Position numbers and translations under genes: made by a program. The notes under the pieces are model-generated. The model was not told where the DNA came from. It did not search any database and was given only the letters and a program-made list of their open reading frames with translations. A DNA stretch of 64,000 bases, from NCBI GenBank assembly GCA_905221095.1, contig CAJNBV010000003.1, forward strand, positions 62,001 to 126,000, written 5' to 3'. Source of the stretch: a bacterium. GTDB lineage: Bacteria; Bacillota; Bacilli; Lactobacillales; Streptococcaceae. Position 1 is the first letter of the stretch. Each line of letters begins with the position of its first letter. Shown here in pieces: positions 53,262-61,765 of this stretch.

Positions 53262-54251
53262 TTACCAAGCTGGTGTAGTAACAGGTGCATTTAGAGCATC
53301 CAACCATTCATCATCTGCCAATCGAATCAATGTTAATGACAAACCAGCCATATCGATTGAAGTCATGTAGTTTCCAATTTTCTTAAATGCCAACTGAACA
53401 CCTTTTTCATGGAGCAATTTAGCCACATCATTTGCAAATACGTATTGTTCCATAAGAGGAGTGCTTCCTAAACCATTAATGAGAAGGCCATAGCGTTCGC
53501 CTGATTTAAGTTGGAAACCTTCAGATAATTTTTCAACCAACTCTGATGCCAATTGTGCGGAAGGCTGCATTTTCTCTTTTTTATATCCTGGCTCACCGTG
53601 AATACCAACACCATATTCAAATTCATCATCTTCTAGAACAAATCCTGGTTTGCCAACTTCAGGGACAGTTGCTCCAGACAAGGCAAGACCAATTGTTTTA
53701 ATTTCTAAGACAAGTTTATCTGCCAAATCCTTCATTTCAGCTAATGATTTACCAGAACGAGCTGCAGCACCCAAAATTTTATGGACTAAAATAGTACCTG
53801 CAACACCTCGACGACCTTGGGTATAGAGACTATTTTCAACAGCGATATCATCATCAACGACAACACTTGCTACATTAATACCTTCCATTTCAGCAAGTTC
53901 TTGTGCAATTTCAAAGTTCATGATGTCCCCAGAATAGTTCTTGATAACCATGAAAACTCCAGCACCTTCATCAGCTGCCTTAATGGCTTCTAAAATTTGG
54001 TCCGGAGTAGGTGAAGTGAAGACTGCTCCACAAATGGCAGCAGACAACATTCCATCTCCTACAAATCCAGCATGACTTGGTTCATGTCCTGAACCTCCAC
54101 CTGAAATGAGTCCAACTTTTCCTGTCTTTTCTGCCTTTCTAACGATGACATCAAAACCATCTAAGCGTTCTACCAAGTCATCATGCATGAATGACAATCC
54201 CTGCAACATTTCATCAACAACTTGTGTCGGTTCATTTATAATTTTTTTCAT
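53262..54251 (-). CDS. dhaK: Dihydroxyacetone kinase substrate-binding subunit DhaK
   Basis: A 329-residue DhaK. The phosphate-loop-like GLISGGGSGHEPSHAGFVGDG and the covalent substrate-binding His in YGVGIHGEPGYK are present. TSIDMAGLSLTL and the final APVTTPAW are also characteristic. It binds dihydroxyacetone as a hemiaminal and, with DhaL and DhaM, makes dihydroxyacetone phosphate for glycolysis. It is the first gene of dhaKLM, with AAAGGAG 6 bases before its ATG. Its promoter carries a CcpA site and lies beside the DhaS operator. Confidence 0.96.
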   Translation of the reverse strand: MKKIINEPTQVVDEMLQGLSFMHDDLVERLDGFDVIVRKAEKTGKVGLISGGGSGHEPSHAGFVGDGMLSAAICGAVFTSPTPDQILEAIKAADEGAGVFMVIKNYSGDIMNFEIAQELAEMEGINVASVVVDDDIAVENSLYTQGRRGVAGTILVHKILGAAARSGKSLAEMKDLADKLVLEIKTIGLALSGATVPEVGKPGFVLEDDEFEYGVGIHGEPGYKKEKMQPSAQLASELVEKLSEGFQLKSGERYGLLINGLGSTPLMEQYVFANDVAKLLHEKGVQLAFKKIGNYMTSIDMAGLSLTLIRLADDEWLDALNAPVTTPAW

Positions 54252-54277
54252 GAGAAACTCCTTTCGGCATGTATCTT

Positions 54278-54292
54278 TGTTTTCGCTTTCAT
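54278..54292 (-). promoter_or_regulatory. CcpA cre site in the dhaK promoter
   Basis: On the minus strand ATGAAAGCGAAAACA fits the cre consensus WTGNAANCGNWNNCW at every fixed position. It overlaps the downstream edge of the -10 box TATAAT (54296-54291), a position for repression when sugar is plentiful. Confidence 0.7.
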
Positions 54293-54319
54293 TATATATT
54301 TTTTATTGCTGGATGATAA
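54291..54319 (-). promoter_or_regulatory. dhaKLM promoter
   Basis: On the minus strand TTATCA (54319-54314) and TATAAT (54296-54291) are separated by 17 bases, just downstream of the DhaS operator. Confidence 0.65.
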
Positions 54320-54320
54320 G

Positions 54321-54342
54321 GGACAGATTCTATTATTTGTCC
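54321..54342. promoter_or_regulatory. DhaS operator between the divergent dha units
   Basis: GGACAGAT-N6-ATTTGTCC. It matches the lactococcal DhaS site (GGACACAT-N6-ATTTGTCC, from memory) at all but one position. It lies immediately upstream of the dhaK -35 box, the right place for an activator. Confidence 0.8.
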
Positions 54343-54370
54343 TCTTTTAAACCCGTTTCAAACATTTTTT

Positions 54371-54379
54371 TGGTAAAAT
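54371..54379 (+). promoter_or_regulatory. Extended -10 promoter of dhaSQ
   Basis: TGGTAAAAT lies 25 bases before the chosen dhaS start and explains why the ATG at 54378 cannot be the start codon. Confidence 0.5.
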
Positions 54380-54404
54380 GAAGGAAGTAAAAGAAAGGTT
54401 TCCT

Positions 54405-54935
54405 ATGGCATCATCACTCATTACAAAAAAACGGATTGCCAAGGCATTTAGAGACCTATTAGCTACTAGAGAATTTGACAAAATCTCTATTGTAGAGATC
54501 ATGGAATCAGCTGGCATTCGTAGACAGACCTTTTATAATCACTTTCTTGACAAATATGAACTGCTCGACTGGATATTTGAAAATGACTTAACCGAGTATA
54601 TCACCAATAACTTGGACTTCATTTCCGGCCAAAAATTATTACAAGAATTATTTTTTTATTTCGAACAAGAGCGTGACTTTTATATTCAACTTTTTGATAT
54701 TCAAGGGCAAAATAACTTCTATGACCACTTTATAAGTTACTGTCGCTTGCTTGTATCAAAAATTTTAAGAGAATATGGTCAGATTGATATCGATTCATCT
54801 GCTTATACTTGTTTTTTGTTAGACTATCATTCACATGCTCTAGCAGAAATCGTGAAGGCTTACGTCAATAAAAAAAGTCCAGTTCCACAACCAGACTTTC
54901 TAATCATGACAATTATTGGAAAGAGACCACAATGA
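54405..54935 (+). CDS. dhaS: DhaS, TetR-like activator of the dha operon
   Basis: A 176-residue TetR-fold regulator. The N-terminal helix-turn-helix is KKRIAKAFRDLLATREFDKI followed by IRRQTFYNHFLDKYELLDWI. The length and the partner match lactococcal DhaS, an atypical TetR protein that activates transcription. Start 54405 has AAAGG 6 bases upstream; the earlier ATG at 54378 overlaps the promoter -10 box. It overlaps dhaQ by 4 bases, fitting the DhaS-DhaQ sensing complex. The operator at 54321-54342 lies between this unit and dhaKLM. Confidence 0.92.
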   Translation: MASSLITKKRIAKAFRDLLATREFDKISIVEIMESAGIRRQTFYNHFLDKYELLDWIFENDLTEYITNNLDFISGQKLLQELFFYFEQERDFYIQLFDIQGQNNFYDHFISYCRLLVSKILREYGQIDIDSSAYTCFLLDYHSHALAEIVKAYVNKKSPVPQPDFLIMTIIGKRPQ

Positions 54936-55921
54936 CATTTATTTCAAATCATAAACAAAAAATTATTTCAAGTTACATTTCGGCAACTGTCAGCAGTCAT
55001 CCTGAATTAGAAAAACACCCTACCTTACCTTTAGTCTATCAAAAAAATCGCAATCCTCTTCAGGTTCCCATATTGTCGGGTGGAGGTTCAGGTCACGAAC
55101 CTGCTCATATTGGATATGTGGGAGAAGGAATGCTTACCGCTGCTATCTATGGCCAATTATTTACTCCTCCTACCAGAACTGAAATCTTAGAGTCCATTCG
55201 TTTTTTAAACAATGGTCACGGTGTCTTCATCATTGTAAAAAATTTCGAAGCAGACATCAAAGAATTTAGCTCAGCCATTAACACTGCTAGAAAAGAAGGA
55301 ATTAAAGTCGGCTATAGTCTAGCACACGACGATATTTCAATTGAACCTCACAATAGATTTCAAATTAGAGGAAGGGGACTTGCAGGGACAATTTTACTTC
55401 ATAAAGTTCTAGGATTTGCAGCTCAAAATGGAACCGACATAGAACAACTAACTGATTTAGGTCATGAGCTTGCTCCCGAAATCGCAACGATTGGCTTTGC
55501 AACCAAATCCGCTAGTCTACCCCAAACCACCCTTCCACTATTTAACTTGGATGAAGGAAATATTTCCTATGGTATAGGGATACATGGCGAAGAAGGATAT
55601 CGTATCGTCCCATTCCAATCATCGGAAATCCTTGCAAATGAAATTATAAGCAAATTAAGATTGCACTATCATTGGAAAAAGGGTGATCAATTTATATTGC
55701 TTGTAAATAATCTAGGCACTACTACCAACCTAGAAATGGGCATATTTCTCAATGATCTCCTTCAACTCTTAGAAATTGAAGGAGTCACTATCACATTTAT
55801 AAAATCAGGAACATTTATGACCAGTTTGGATATGGCAGGTATATCCGTAACTCTTTGCCCTGCGAAAAATAAACAATGGTTAGAAGCACTTAATGCTCCA
55901 ACGACAGCTTTTGCATGGTAA
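54932..55921 (+). CDS. dhaQ: DhaQ, dihydroxyacetone-sensing coactivator (DhaK paralogue)
   Basis: A 329-residue paralogue of DhaK with the same ends (IISSYISATV... and APTTAFAW). It keeps PILSGGGSGHEPAHIGYVGE and the His in YGIGIHGEEGYR that binds dihydroxyacetone covalently, so it can sense but needs no DhaL. In Lactococcus DhaQ loaded with dihydroxyacetone binds DhaS and switches on the operon. It is more diverged than the true DhaK (for example GEEGY for GEPGY). Its start overlaps the dhaS stop. Confidence 0.93.
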   Translation: MTFISNHKQKIISSYISATVSSHPELEKHPTLPLVYQKNRNPLQVPILSGGGSGHEPAHIGYVGEGMLTAAIYGQLFTPPTRTEILESIRFLNNGHGVFIIVKNFEADIKEFSSAINTARKEGIKVGYSLAHDDISIEPHNRFQIRGRGLAGTILLHKVLGFAAQNGTDIEQLTDLGHELAPEIATIGFATKSASLPQTTLPLFNLDEGNISYGIGIHGEEGYRIVPFQSSEILANEIISKLRLHYHWKKGDQFILLVNNLGTTTNLEMGIFLNDLLQLLEIEGVTITFIKSGTFMTSLDMAGISVTLCPAKNKQWLEALNAPTTAFAW

Positions 55922-55937
55922 TTTACTTGTATAACTC

Positions 55938-55967
55938 AAAAGGGCTACATCACTTGGTAGCCCTTTT
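55938..55967 (+). terminator. Terminator of dhaSQ
   Basis: A perfect 11-bp stem (AAAAGGGCTAC / GTAGCCCTTTT) with an 8-base loop. Nothing further is seen in 55968-56141. Confidence 0.9.
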
Positions 55968-56141
55968 AAACTTATATAACGTTTAGATGAAACGATTGAG
56001 CTTGTAATAGTTTTCCTTAGAGGCCAGCACTAGCTCCTCTTTTGTTTTTGGTCTAGGCACAGAGTTCTCCCTTCATATTGCTAGTTATTATAAAAAATTT
56101 TGATCCTGTAATCTTTGTACAAGATTTAAAGCCACAAATCT

Positions 56142-56636
56142 CTATAACTTATCCTTTAATTTCTCAACAAAGAGATAGGCTGCTGGACAGGTCAAGGTAT
56201 TCTTAATCGTCAGATGATTGATTTGATGAATCTTTTTGCGGTCAGTATGGGGAAATTCACGACAGGCCTTTGGACGAACGTCATAGATGGAACAGAGATT
56301 ATCTCCCCCTAAAAATGGGCAAGGCATAGATTTGAAAACCTTGTCTCCATCTTCATCTACCTGCAGAAATTCCGCTTCAAAGGCTGGCAATTTCATTTTG
56401 AAATACTTGGCAATGCGGGTAATATCTGCTTCCTTGAAGTCGGGACCTAAAGTCTTGCAACAGTTAGAACAGGCGGTACAATCAATCTCCGCAAAGACTT
56501 CTTGATGAATCTGCTGGGCAATCTTGTCTAGATTTTTAGGAGGTTTTTTCTTTAGATTGGCTAAGACTTTACGATGTTCCTTCTGCTTTTGCAAGGCTAG
56601 CTGATGGTAGTACTCAATATCAATTTCTTTAGACAT
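56142..56636 (-). CDS. YkgJ-family cysteine-cluster protein
   Basis: A 164-residue protein of the YkgJ (CxxCxxCC) family. The cluster is CTACSNCCKTLGPDF near residue 55, then MPCPFLG, LCSIYDVRPKACREFPHTD and a final LTCPAAY. Eight or so cysteines suggest a zinc or iron-sulfur site. The family is widespread and its function is not established. It is transcribed alone, away from dhaSQ, and lies after the ptsI terminator. Confidence 0.88.
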   Translation of the reverse strand: MSKEIDIEYYHQLALQKQKEHRKVLANLKKKPPKNLDKIAQQIHQEVFAEIDCTACSNCCKTLGPDFKEADITRIAKYFKMKLPAFEAEFLQVDEDGDKVFKSMPCPFLGGDNLCSIYDVRPKACREFPHTDRKKIHQINHLTIKNTLTCPAAYLFVEKLKDKL

Positions 56637-56740
56637 ATTTTCTCTCTTATTCTAATTACTTCCCTCTATTATACCATGCCTCTGGAGCATTTAAAAGTGG
56701 ACTTTATAAGACTATACTTTTCCAAAATGCGTCAAAAAAA

Positions 56741-56761
56741 CCTTGCAACTAGGTTACAAGG
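56741..56761 (-). terminator. Terminator of ptsHI
   Basis: On the minus strand CCTTGTAA / TTGCAAGG (one G-U pair) is followed by seven Ts, 10 bases past the ptsI stop. Confidence 0.85.
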
Positions 56762-56770
56762 TTAATGACA

Positions 56771-58504
56771 TTAATCGAAGTTAACGTATTCTTTTTGAAG
56801 TTCAAGAACTTCTTCCATTGTTGAACACTCTGTAAGGGCACGGTTAGCGTACTCTTCCATCTTAGCAGTATCCAATTTCTTCATCAAGCTACGTGTACGG
56901 AGTACAGATGTTGCTGACATAGAGAACTCATCCAAGCCCATTCCGACAAGAAGTGGAACAGCTTTTTGGTCACCAGCCATCTCACCACACATACCAGCCC
57001 ATTTACCTTCAGCGTGAGCTGCCTTGATAACGTTGTTGATCAAGCGAAGGATTGATGGGTTATATGGTTGGTAAAGGTATGAAACTTGTTCGTTCATACG
57101 GTCTGCCGCCATTGAATATTGGATCAAGTCGTTTGTACCAATTGACATGAAGTCTACTTCTTTTGCAAATTGGTCTGCAAGCATAGCTGCTGCAGGGATT
57201 TCAATCATGATACCAACTTGGATATCATCCGCAACTGCAACACCTTCAGCAAGAAGGTTTGCTTTTTCTTCTTCATAAACTGCTTTAGCTGCACGGAATT
57301 CTTTCAATAGGGCAACCATTGGGAACATGATACGTAACTGACCATGAACAGAAGCACGAAGAAGAGCGCGGATTTGTGTACGGAACATTGCATCTCCAGT
57401 TTCAGAAATAGAGATACGAAGGGCACGGAATCCAAGGAATGGGTTCATTTCATGTGGCATATCAAAGTAAGGAAGTTCCTTATCTCCACCGATATCCATT
57501 GTACGAACAACTACTGGTTTACCATTCATTCCCTCAAGAACAGCCTTGTATGCTTCATACTGCTCATCTTCAGTTGGGAAGTCTTGAGAATCCATGTACA
57601 AGAATTCTGTACGGTAAAGTCCAACAGCTTCTGCACCGTTGTTGTTAACACCTTCAACGTCTTTTGGAGTACCGATGTTAGCAGCCAACTCGAAGTGTTT
57701 ACCGTCAGCAGTCACTGTTTGAGCATCTTTCAAAAGGGCCCATTCAGCTTTTTGTTTAGCATAAGCTTCACCAGCTGCTTTAAATTCTGCCGCTTGTTCA
57801 TCTGTTGGGTTGATAATCACTTCACCAGTAATTCCGTTAACGGCAAGAATATCACCGTCTTTCACTACTTCAGTGATGTTATTTGTTCCCAATACAGCTG
57901 CAATTTCAAGTGTACGTGCCATGATAGCTGAGTGGCTTGTACGTCCACCGATGTTAGTTACAAAAGCTTTTACAAAGTTTTTGTCCAATTGAGCTGTATC
58001 AGATGGTGTCAAGTCATGCGCAATCACGATTACTTCTTCATTAATAGAAGCTGGGTTCGGCAATTTTTTACCAAGAAGGTTTGCCAATACACGTTTTGTC
58101 ACGTCGCGAATATCCGCTGCACGTTCTTGCATGTATGGGTTATCTTCCATGCCTTCAAAGATCGTGATGAACATGTCAGTCACTTCTTTAAGACCTGCTT
58201 CTGCATTGACTTTCTTAGCACGGATTGTTTCTTTAATCTGACCAATCAATTCTGGGTCAGCAAGAACCATCAAATGAGCGTCAAAAACTTGAGCCGCTTC
58301 TTCACCAAGCGTACCTACAGCTTTCTCACGGATAAGAGAAAGCTCGTTTTGAGAAGCTTCAAGAGCTACATCCAAACGAGCCTCTTCTGCGTTTGTATCT
58401 TCGACTGAAATAGTCTCGAATGACAAATCCGGTTGAACGAGTAGATATGCTTTTGCAACTGCAACACCGTCAGATGCTGCGATTCCTTTAAGCATTTCTG
58501 TCAT
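56771..58504 (-). CDS. ptsI: Phosphoenolpyruvate-protein phosphotransferase, PTS enzyme I
   Basis: A 577-residue enzyme I. It takes phosphate from phosphoenolpyruvate onto His (about 189) in [16 protein letters not shown] and hands it to HPr. The C-terminal half is the PEP-binding barrel with [52 protein letters not shown] and the catalytic Cys in GMCGEMAGD. It follows ptsH by 5 bases. Its phospho-HPr product feeds sugar PTSs and the DhaM subunit encoded nearby. Confidence 0.97.
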   Translation of the reverse strand: MTEMLKGIAASDGVAVAKAYLLVQPDLSFETISVEDTNAEEARLDVALEASQNELSLIREKAVGTLGEEAAQVFDAHLMVLADPELIGQIKETIRAKKVNAEAGLKEVTDMFITIFEGMEDNPYMQERAADIRDVTKRVLANLLGKKLPNPASINEEVIVIAHDLTPSDTAQLDKNFVKAFVTNIGGRTSHSAIMARTLEIAAVLGTNNITEVVKDGDILAVNGITGEVIINPTDEQAAEFKAAGEAYAKQKAEWALLKDAQTVTADGKHFELAANIGTPKDVEGVNNNGAEAVGLYRTEFLYMDSQDFPTEDEQYEAYKAVLEGMNGKPVVVRTMDIGGDKELPYFDMPHEMNPFLGFRALRISISETGDAMFRTQIRALLRASVHGQLRIMFPMVALLKEFRAAKAVYEEEKANLLAEGVAVADDIQVGIMIEIPAAAMLADQFAKEVDFMSIGTNDLIQYSMAADRMNEQVSYLYQPYNPSILRLINNVIKAAHAEGKWAGMCGEMAGDQKAVPLLVGMGLDEFSMSATSVLRTRSLMKKLDTAKMEEYANRALTECSTMEEVLELQKEYVNFD

Positions 58505-58509
58505 TTTCC

Positions 58510-58773
58510 TTATGCCAATCCTTCTTTTTCCATTGTTTCTGAGATTGCAGCGATAGCGTCATCTGCATCTGCACCTTCAGCTGAGATAGTTACGTCAGCA
58601 CCTTGGCCAACACCAAGACTCATAACACCCATGATTGATTTAAGGTTAACTGATTTACCTTTGTACTCAAGAGTGATATCTGAAGCAAATTTGCTAGCAG
58701 TTTGTACCAACAATGTTGCTGGACGTGCGTGAATACCTGTTTCTGCCACTACGTGGAAATCTTTAGAAGCCAT
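58510..58773 (-). CDS. ptsH: Phosphocarrier protein HPr
   Basis: An 87-residue HPr. The catalytic His15 lies in [17 protein letters not shown], and the regulatory Ser46 in [16 protein letters not shown], the site used by HPr kinase to form the CcpA co-repressor. It ends [11 protein letters not shown]. It has a strong AGGAGAG ribosome site and a promoter at 58836-58864. It is the first gene of ptsHI and is divergent from nrdHEF. Confidence 0.98.
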   Translation of the reverse strand: MASKDFHVVAETGIHARPATLLVQTASKFASDITLEYKGKSVNLKSIMGVMSLGVGQGADVTISAEGADADDAIAAISETMEKEGLA

Positions 58774-58835
58774 AGTTTGACTCTCCTTTTGTTCTTTCTT
58801 TTTTGAGTTATAAGTGATAACCCTTACAATTTGGT

Positions 58836-58864
58836 ATTATATCATCTTCTAGGATTTTTTTCAA
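58836..58864 (-). promoter_or_regulatory. ptsHI promoter
   Basis: On the minus strand TTGAAA (58864-58859) and TATAAT (58841-58836) are separated by 17 bases. Confidence 0.8.
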
Positions 58865-58933
58865 GCATTTTATGGGATTTATTCTATTTCCTTTCAGATA
58901 ACTTGCTGAAAATCTTCTATTCTAGATAACAAA

Positions 58934-58949
58934 ACACAGGATATAGTTT
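58934..58949 (+). promoter_or_regulatory. Weaker candidate NrdR box
   Basis: ACACAGGATATAGTTT resembles the NrdR box (about ACACWATATMTWGTGT, from memory) with several mismatches. It lies 62 bases upstream of the stronger box, close to six helical turns. Confidence 0.45.
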
Positions 58950-58995
58950 TTTAAAAAACAACTTATAGGATAACTATCATCATTTTACAAAACAA

Positions 58996-59011
58996 ACACT
59001 ACATATTGTGT
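58996..59011 (+). promoter_or_regulatory. NrdR box upstream of nrdHEF
   Basis: ACACTACATATTGTGT closely fits the NrdR palindrome. It lies 50 bases upstream of the nrdH -35 box. NrdR represses ribonucleotide reductase genes when dATP is abundant. Confidence 0.75.
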
Positions 59012-59060
59012 TTTGTTTAGCTATGTATAAAAACAGACCACTATATTTAGTTCTAAATTA

Positions 59061-59088
59061 TTGACAAAATTTTAATTTCTGATATACT
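59061..59088 (+). promoter_or_regulatory. nrdHEF promoter
   Basis: TTGACA and TATACT are separated by 16 bases, 36 bases before the nrdH ATG. Confidence 0.8.
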
Positions 59089-59123
59089 AAGAAAGTAATC
59101 TATTTTGAAAAAGGAGTTACATA

Positions 59124-59342
59124 ATGGTAACCGTTTATTCTAAAAACAACTGTGTCCAATGTAAGATGACCAAACGTTTCTTGGACAGTAATAACGTTGA
59201 ATATAAAGAAATCAATCTCGATGAGCAACCTGAGTACATCGATCAAGTTAAAGAGCTCGGTTTCAGCGCAGCTCCTGTTATCCAAACACCAACTGAAGTC
59301 TTTTCAGGTTTCCAACCAGGAAAACTGAAACAATTAGCATAA
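59124..59342 (+). CDS. nrdH: Glutaredoxin-like NrdH-redoxin
   Basis: A 72-residue NrdH. The redox site is CVQCKMTKRF near residues 9-18, and AAPVIQTPTEVFSGFQPGKL is the C-terminal NrdH signature. It reduces the class Ib ribonucleotide reductase NrdE. AAAAGGAG precedes the ATG, and NrdR-like boxes lie upstream. It is the first gene of nrdHEF. Confidence 0.96.
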   Translation: MVTVYSKNNCVQCKMTKRFLDSNNVEYKEINLDEQPEYIDQVKELGFSAAPVIQTPTEVFSGFQPGKLKQLA

Positions 59343-59422
59343 TCTTAGTACATCATCCAGAAGAAACTGCTTCTAGGGCTAACTTAGAGGCCTTTCTTTT
59401 GTAATTAGATAAGGGAAATTTT

Positions 59423-61582
59423 ATGGGATTAAAACATCTTGAAGACGTGACTTACTTCCGTCTCAATAACGAAATTAACCGTCCTGTTAATGGACAAATC
59501 ATGCTTCATAAAGATAAGGAAGCCTTGGATGCTTTCTTTAAAGAAAATGTAGTTCCAAACACTATGGTTTTTGATTCAATCAAGGATAAAATCAACTACC
59601 TCATTGAACACAACTATATCGAAACAGCCTTTATCAAGAAATACCGTCCAGAATTTTTGGAAGAATTGGCTCAATTTATCAAAGACCAAAACTTCCAATT
59701 CAAGTCTTTCATGGCTGCCTATAAATTTTATAATCAATATGCTTTGAAAACTAACGACGGTGAATATTATCTTGAAAGTATGGAAGACCGCGTCTTCTTT
59801 AACGCCCTTTATTTTGCAGACGGTGATGAGGCGATTGCAATCGATATTGCCAATGAAATTATCCACCAACGCTACCAACCAGCTACTCCTTCCTTCTTGA
59901 ATGCTGGACGTGCTCGTCGTGGAGAGTTGGTATCTTGCTTCTTGATCCAAGTGACTGATGATATGAACTCTATTGGACGTTCTATCAACTCAGCTCTCCA
60001 ACTTTCACGTATTGGTGGTGGTGTGGGAATTACCCTCAGCAATCTTCGTGAAGCTGGTGCACCTATCAAAGGCTATGAAGGTGCAGCTTCCGGAGTCGTA
60101 CCTGTTATGAAACTCTTCGAAGACAGCTTCTCTTACTCTAACCAATTGGGGCAACGTCAAGGTGCTGGGGTTGTCTACCTCAACGTCTTTCACCCAGATA
60201 TCATCGCCTTCCTTTCAACTAAGAAAGAAAACGCTGATGAAAAAGTTCGTGTTAAGACCCTTTCACTTGGTGTTGTAGTACCAGATAAATTCTATGAATT
60301 GGCTCGTAAAAATGAAGAAATGTACCTCTTCAGCCCATATTCTGTAGAACTTGAATATGGTGTGCCTTTCAACTACATTGACATCACTGAAAAATACGAT
60401 GAACTCGTCGCAAATCCAAACATCCGCAAGACAAAAATCAAAGCGCGCGATTTGGAAACGGAAATTTCTAAATTGCAACAAGAGTCTGGTTACCCTTATG
60501 TAGTCAACATTGATACGGCTAACCGTGCAAATCCTGTTGATGGTAAGATTATCATGAGTAACTTGTGTTCTGAGATTCTTCAAGTTCAAGAACCAAGCTT
60601 GATCAATGATGCTCAAGAATTTCTGCAAATGGGAACAGATGTTTCATGTAACCTTGGTTCAACAAACGTAGTCAACATGATGACTTCACCTGACTTCGGC
60701 CGCTCTATCCGTGCTATGGTTCGTGCCCTTACTTTCGTTACAGATAGTTCACACATCGTAGCTGTTCCTACCATCGACCATGGAAATAGCCAAGCTCATA
60801 CCTTTGGTCTTGGTGCAATGGGACTTCACAGCTACCTTGCCCAACAACTGATTGAATATGGATCACCTGAGTCTGTTGAATTTACAAGCATCTACTTTAT
60901 GCTTATGAACTACTGGACCTTGGTTGAGTCAAACAATATTGCGCGTGAACGTGGTATCACCTTCCACAACTTTGAAAAATCAGACTATGCTAACGGAAGT
61001 TACTTCGACAAGTATGTAACTGGCGAATTTGTTCCAAAATCAGACCGTGTTAAAGAACTTTTCAAAGATGTCTTTATCCCAAGTGCTGCTGACTGGGCTG
61101 AACTTCGCGACAAGGTTCAAGCAGATGGACTTTACCACCAAAACCGTCTTGCTGTAGCACCAAATGGTTCTATCAGCTATATCAACGATGTTTCTGCTTC
61201 TATCCACCCGATTACGCAACGTATCGAAGAACGCCAAGAGAAGAAAATCGGTAAAATCTACTATCCTGCTGCTGGTTTGTCAACAGAAACCATTCCTTAC
61301 TACACTTCTGCCTACGATATGGATATGCGTAAGGTGATCGATGTTTACGCTGCTGCGACTGAGCACGTGGACCAAGGACTTTCACTCACTCTCTTCATGC
61401 GTAGTGACATTCCAAAAGGTCTTTACGAATGGAAGAAAGAAAACAAACAAACGACACGTGACTTGTCTATCCTACGTAACTATGCCTTTAACAAGGGAAT
61501 CAAGTCTATCTACTACGTCCGTACCTTTACAGACGACGGTGGAGAAGTCGGTGCCAACCAATGTGAAAGCTGTGTGATTTAA
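59423..61582 (+). CDS. nrdE: Class Ib ribonucleotide reductase, large subunit NrdE
   Basis: A 719-residue catalytic subunit that converts ribonucleoside to deoxyribonucleoside diphosphates. Active-site cysteines lie in RRGELVSCFL, the SNLCSEIL segment and DVSCNLGSTNVVNM, and the C-terminal redox pair is CESCVI. GGVGITLSNLREAGAPIKG and NRLAVAPNGSISYIND are family blocks. It lacks the N-terminal ATP-cone of class Ia enzymes, as expected for class Ib. The stop overlaps the start of a small ORF by one base. Confidence 0.97.
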   Translation: MGLKHLEDVTYFRLNNEINRPVNGQIMLHKDKEALDAFFKENVVPNTMVFDSIKDKINYLIEHNYIETAFIKKYRPEFLEELAQFIKDQNFQFKSFMAAYKFYNQYALKTNDGEYYLESMEDRVFFNALYFADGDEAIAIDIANEIIHQRYQPATPSFLNAGRARRGELVSCFLIQVTDDMNSIGRSINSALQLSRIGGGVGITLSNLREAGAPIKGYEGAASGVVPVMKLFEDSFSYSNQLGQRQGAGVVYLNVFHPDIIAFLSTKKENADEKVRVKTLSLGVVVPDKFYELARKNEEMYLFSPYSVELEYGVPFNYIDITEKYDELVANPNIRKTKIKARDLETEISKLQQESGYPYVVNIDTANRANPVDGKIIMSNLCSEILQVQEPSLINDAQEFLQMGTDVSCNLGSTNVVNMMTSPDFGRSIRAMVRALTFVTDSSHIVAVPTIDHGNSQAHTFGLGAMGLHSYLAQQLIEYGSPESVEFTSIYFMLMNYWTLVESNNIARERGITFHNFEKSDYANGSYFDKYVTGEFVPKSDRVKELFKDVFIPSAADWAELRDKVQADGLYHQNRLAVAPNGSISYINDVSASIHPITQRIEERQEKKIGKIYYPAAGLSTETIPYYTSAYDMDMRKVIDVYAAATEHVDQGLSLTLFMRSDIPKGLYEWKKENKQTTRDLSILRNYAFNKGIKSIYYVRTFTDDGGEVGANQCESCVI

Positions 61583-61734
61583 TGGAAAAAATTTTTACTA
61601 CTTGTTTAAATAGTAAATGGGGGCCAATTTACGTTATACTTTTTCTTGGCCCCATGACATTTATTGCTTACTCCGCAATAAAAAAATATGATACCATTGA
61701 AATAGGTCCTATAAAACTAAGCAAGGCTGCATAA
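61582..61734 (+). CDS. Small membrane protein between nrdE and nrdF
   Basis: A 50-residue ORF, MEKIFTTCLNSKWGPIYVIL continuing FLGPMTFIAYSAIKKY and ending KLSKAA. One membrane helix covers about residues 15-33. Its ATG overlaps the nrdE stop (TAATG), which would allow coupled translation, and its stop is 31 bases before nrdF. I know of no function. No NrdI is encoded in this operon; this ORF is too short and too hydrophobic to be one. Confidence 0.6.
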   Translation: MEKIFTTCLNSKWGPIYVILFLGPMTFIAYSAIKKYDTIEIGPIKLSKAA

Positions 61735-61765
61735 TAATTACTATTACATTGGAGAAATACACCTT

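Noticed and set aside
57344..58408. Plus-strand open frames of 195 and 158 codons antisense to ptsI
   Set aside because: They lie wholly within a highly conserved gene on the other strand and have Cys/Phe-rich shadow composition.
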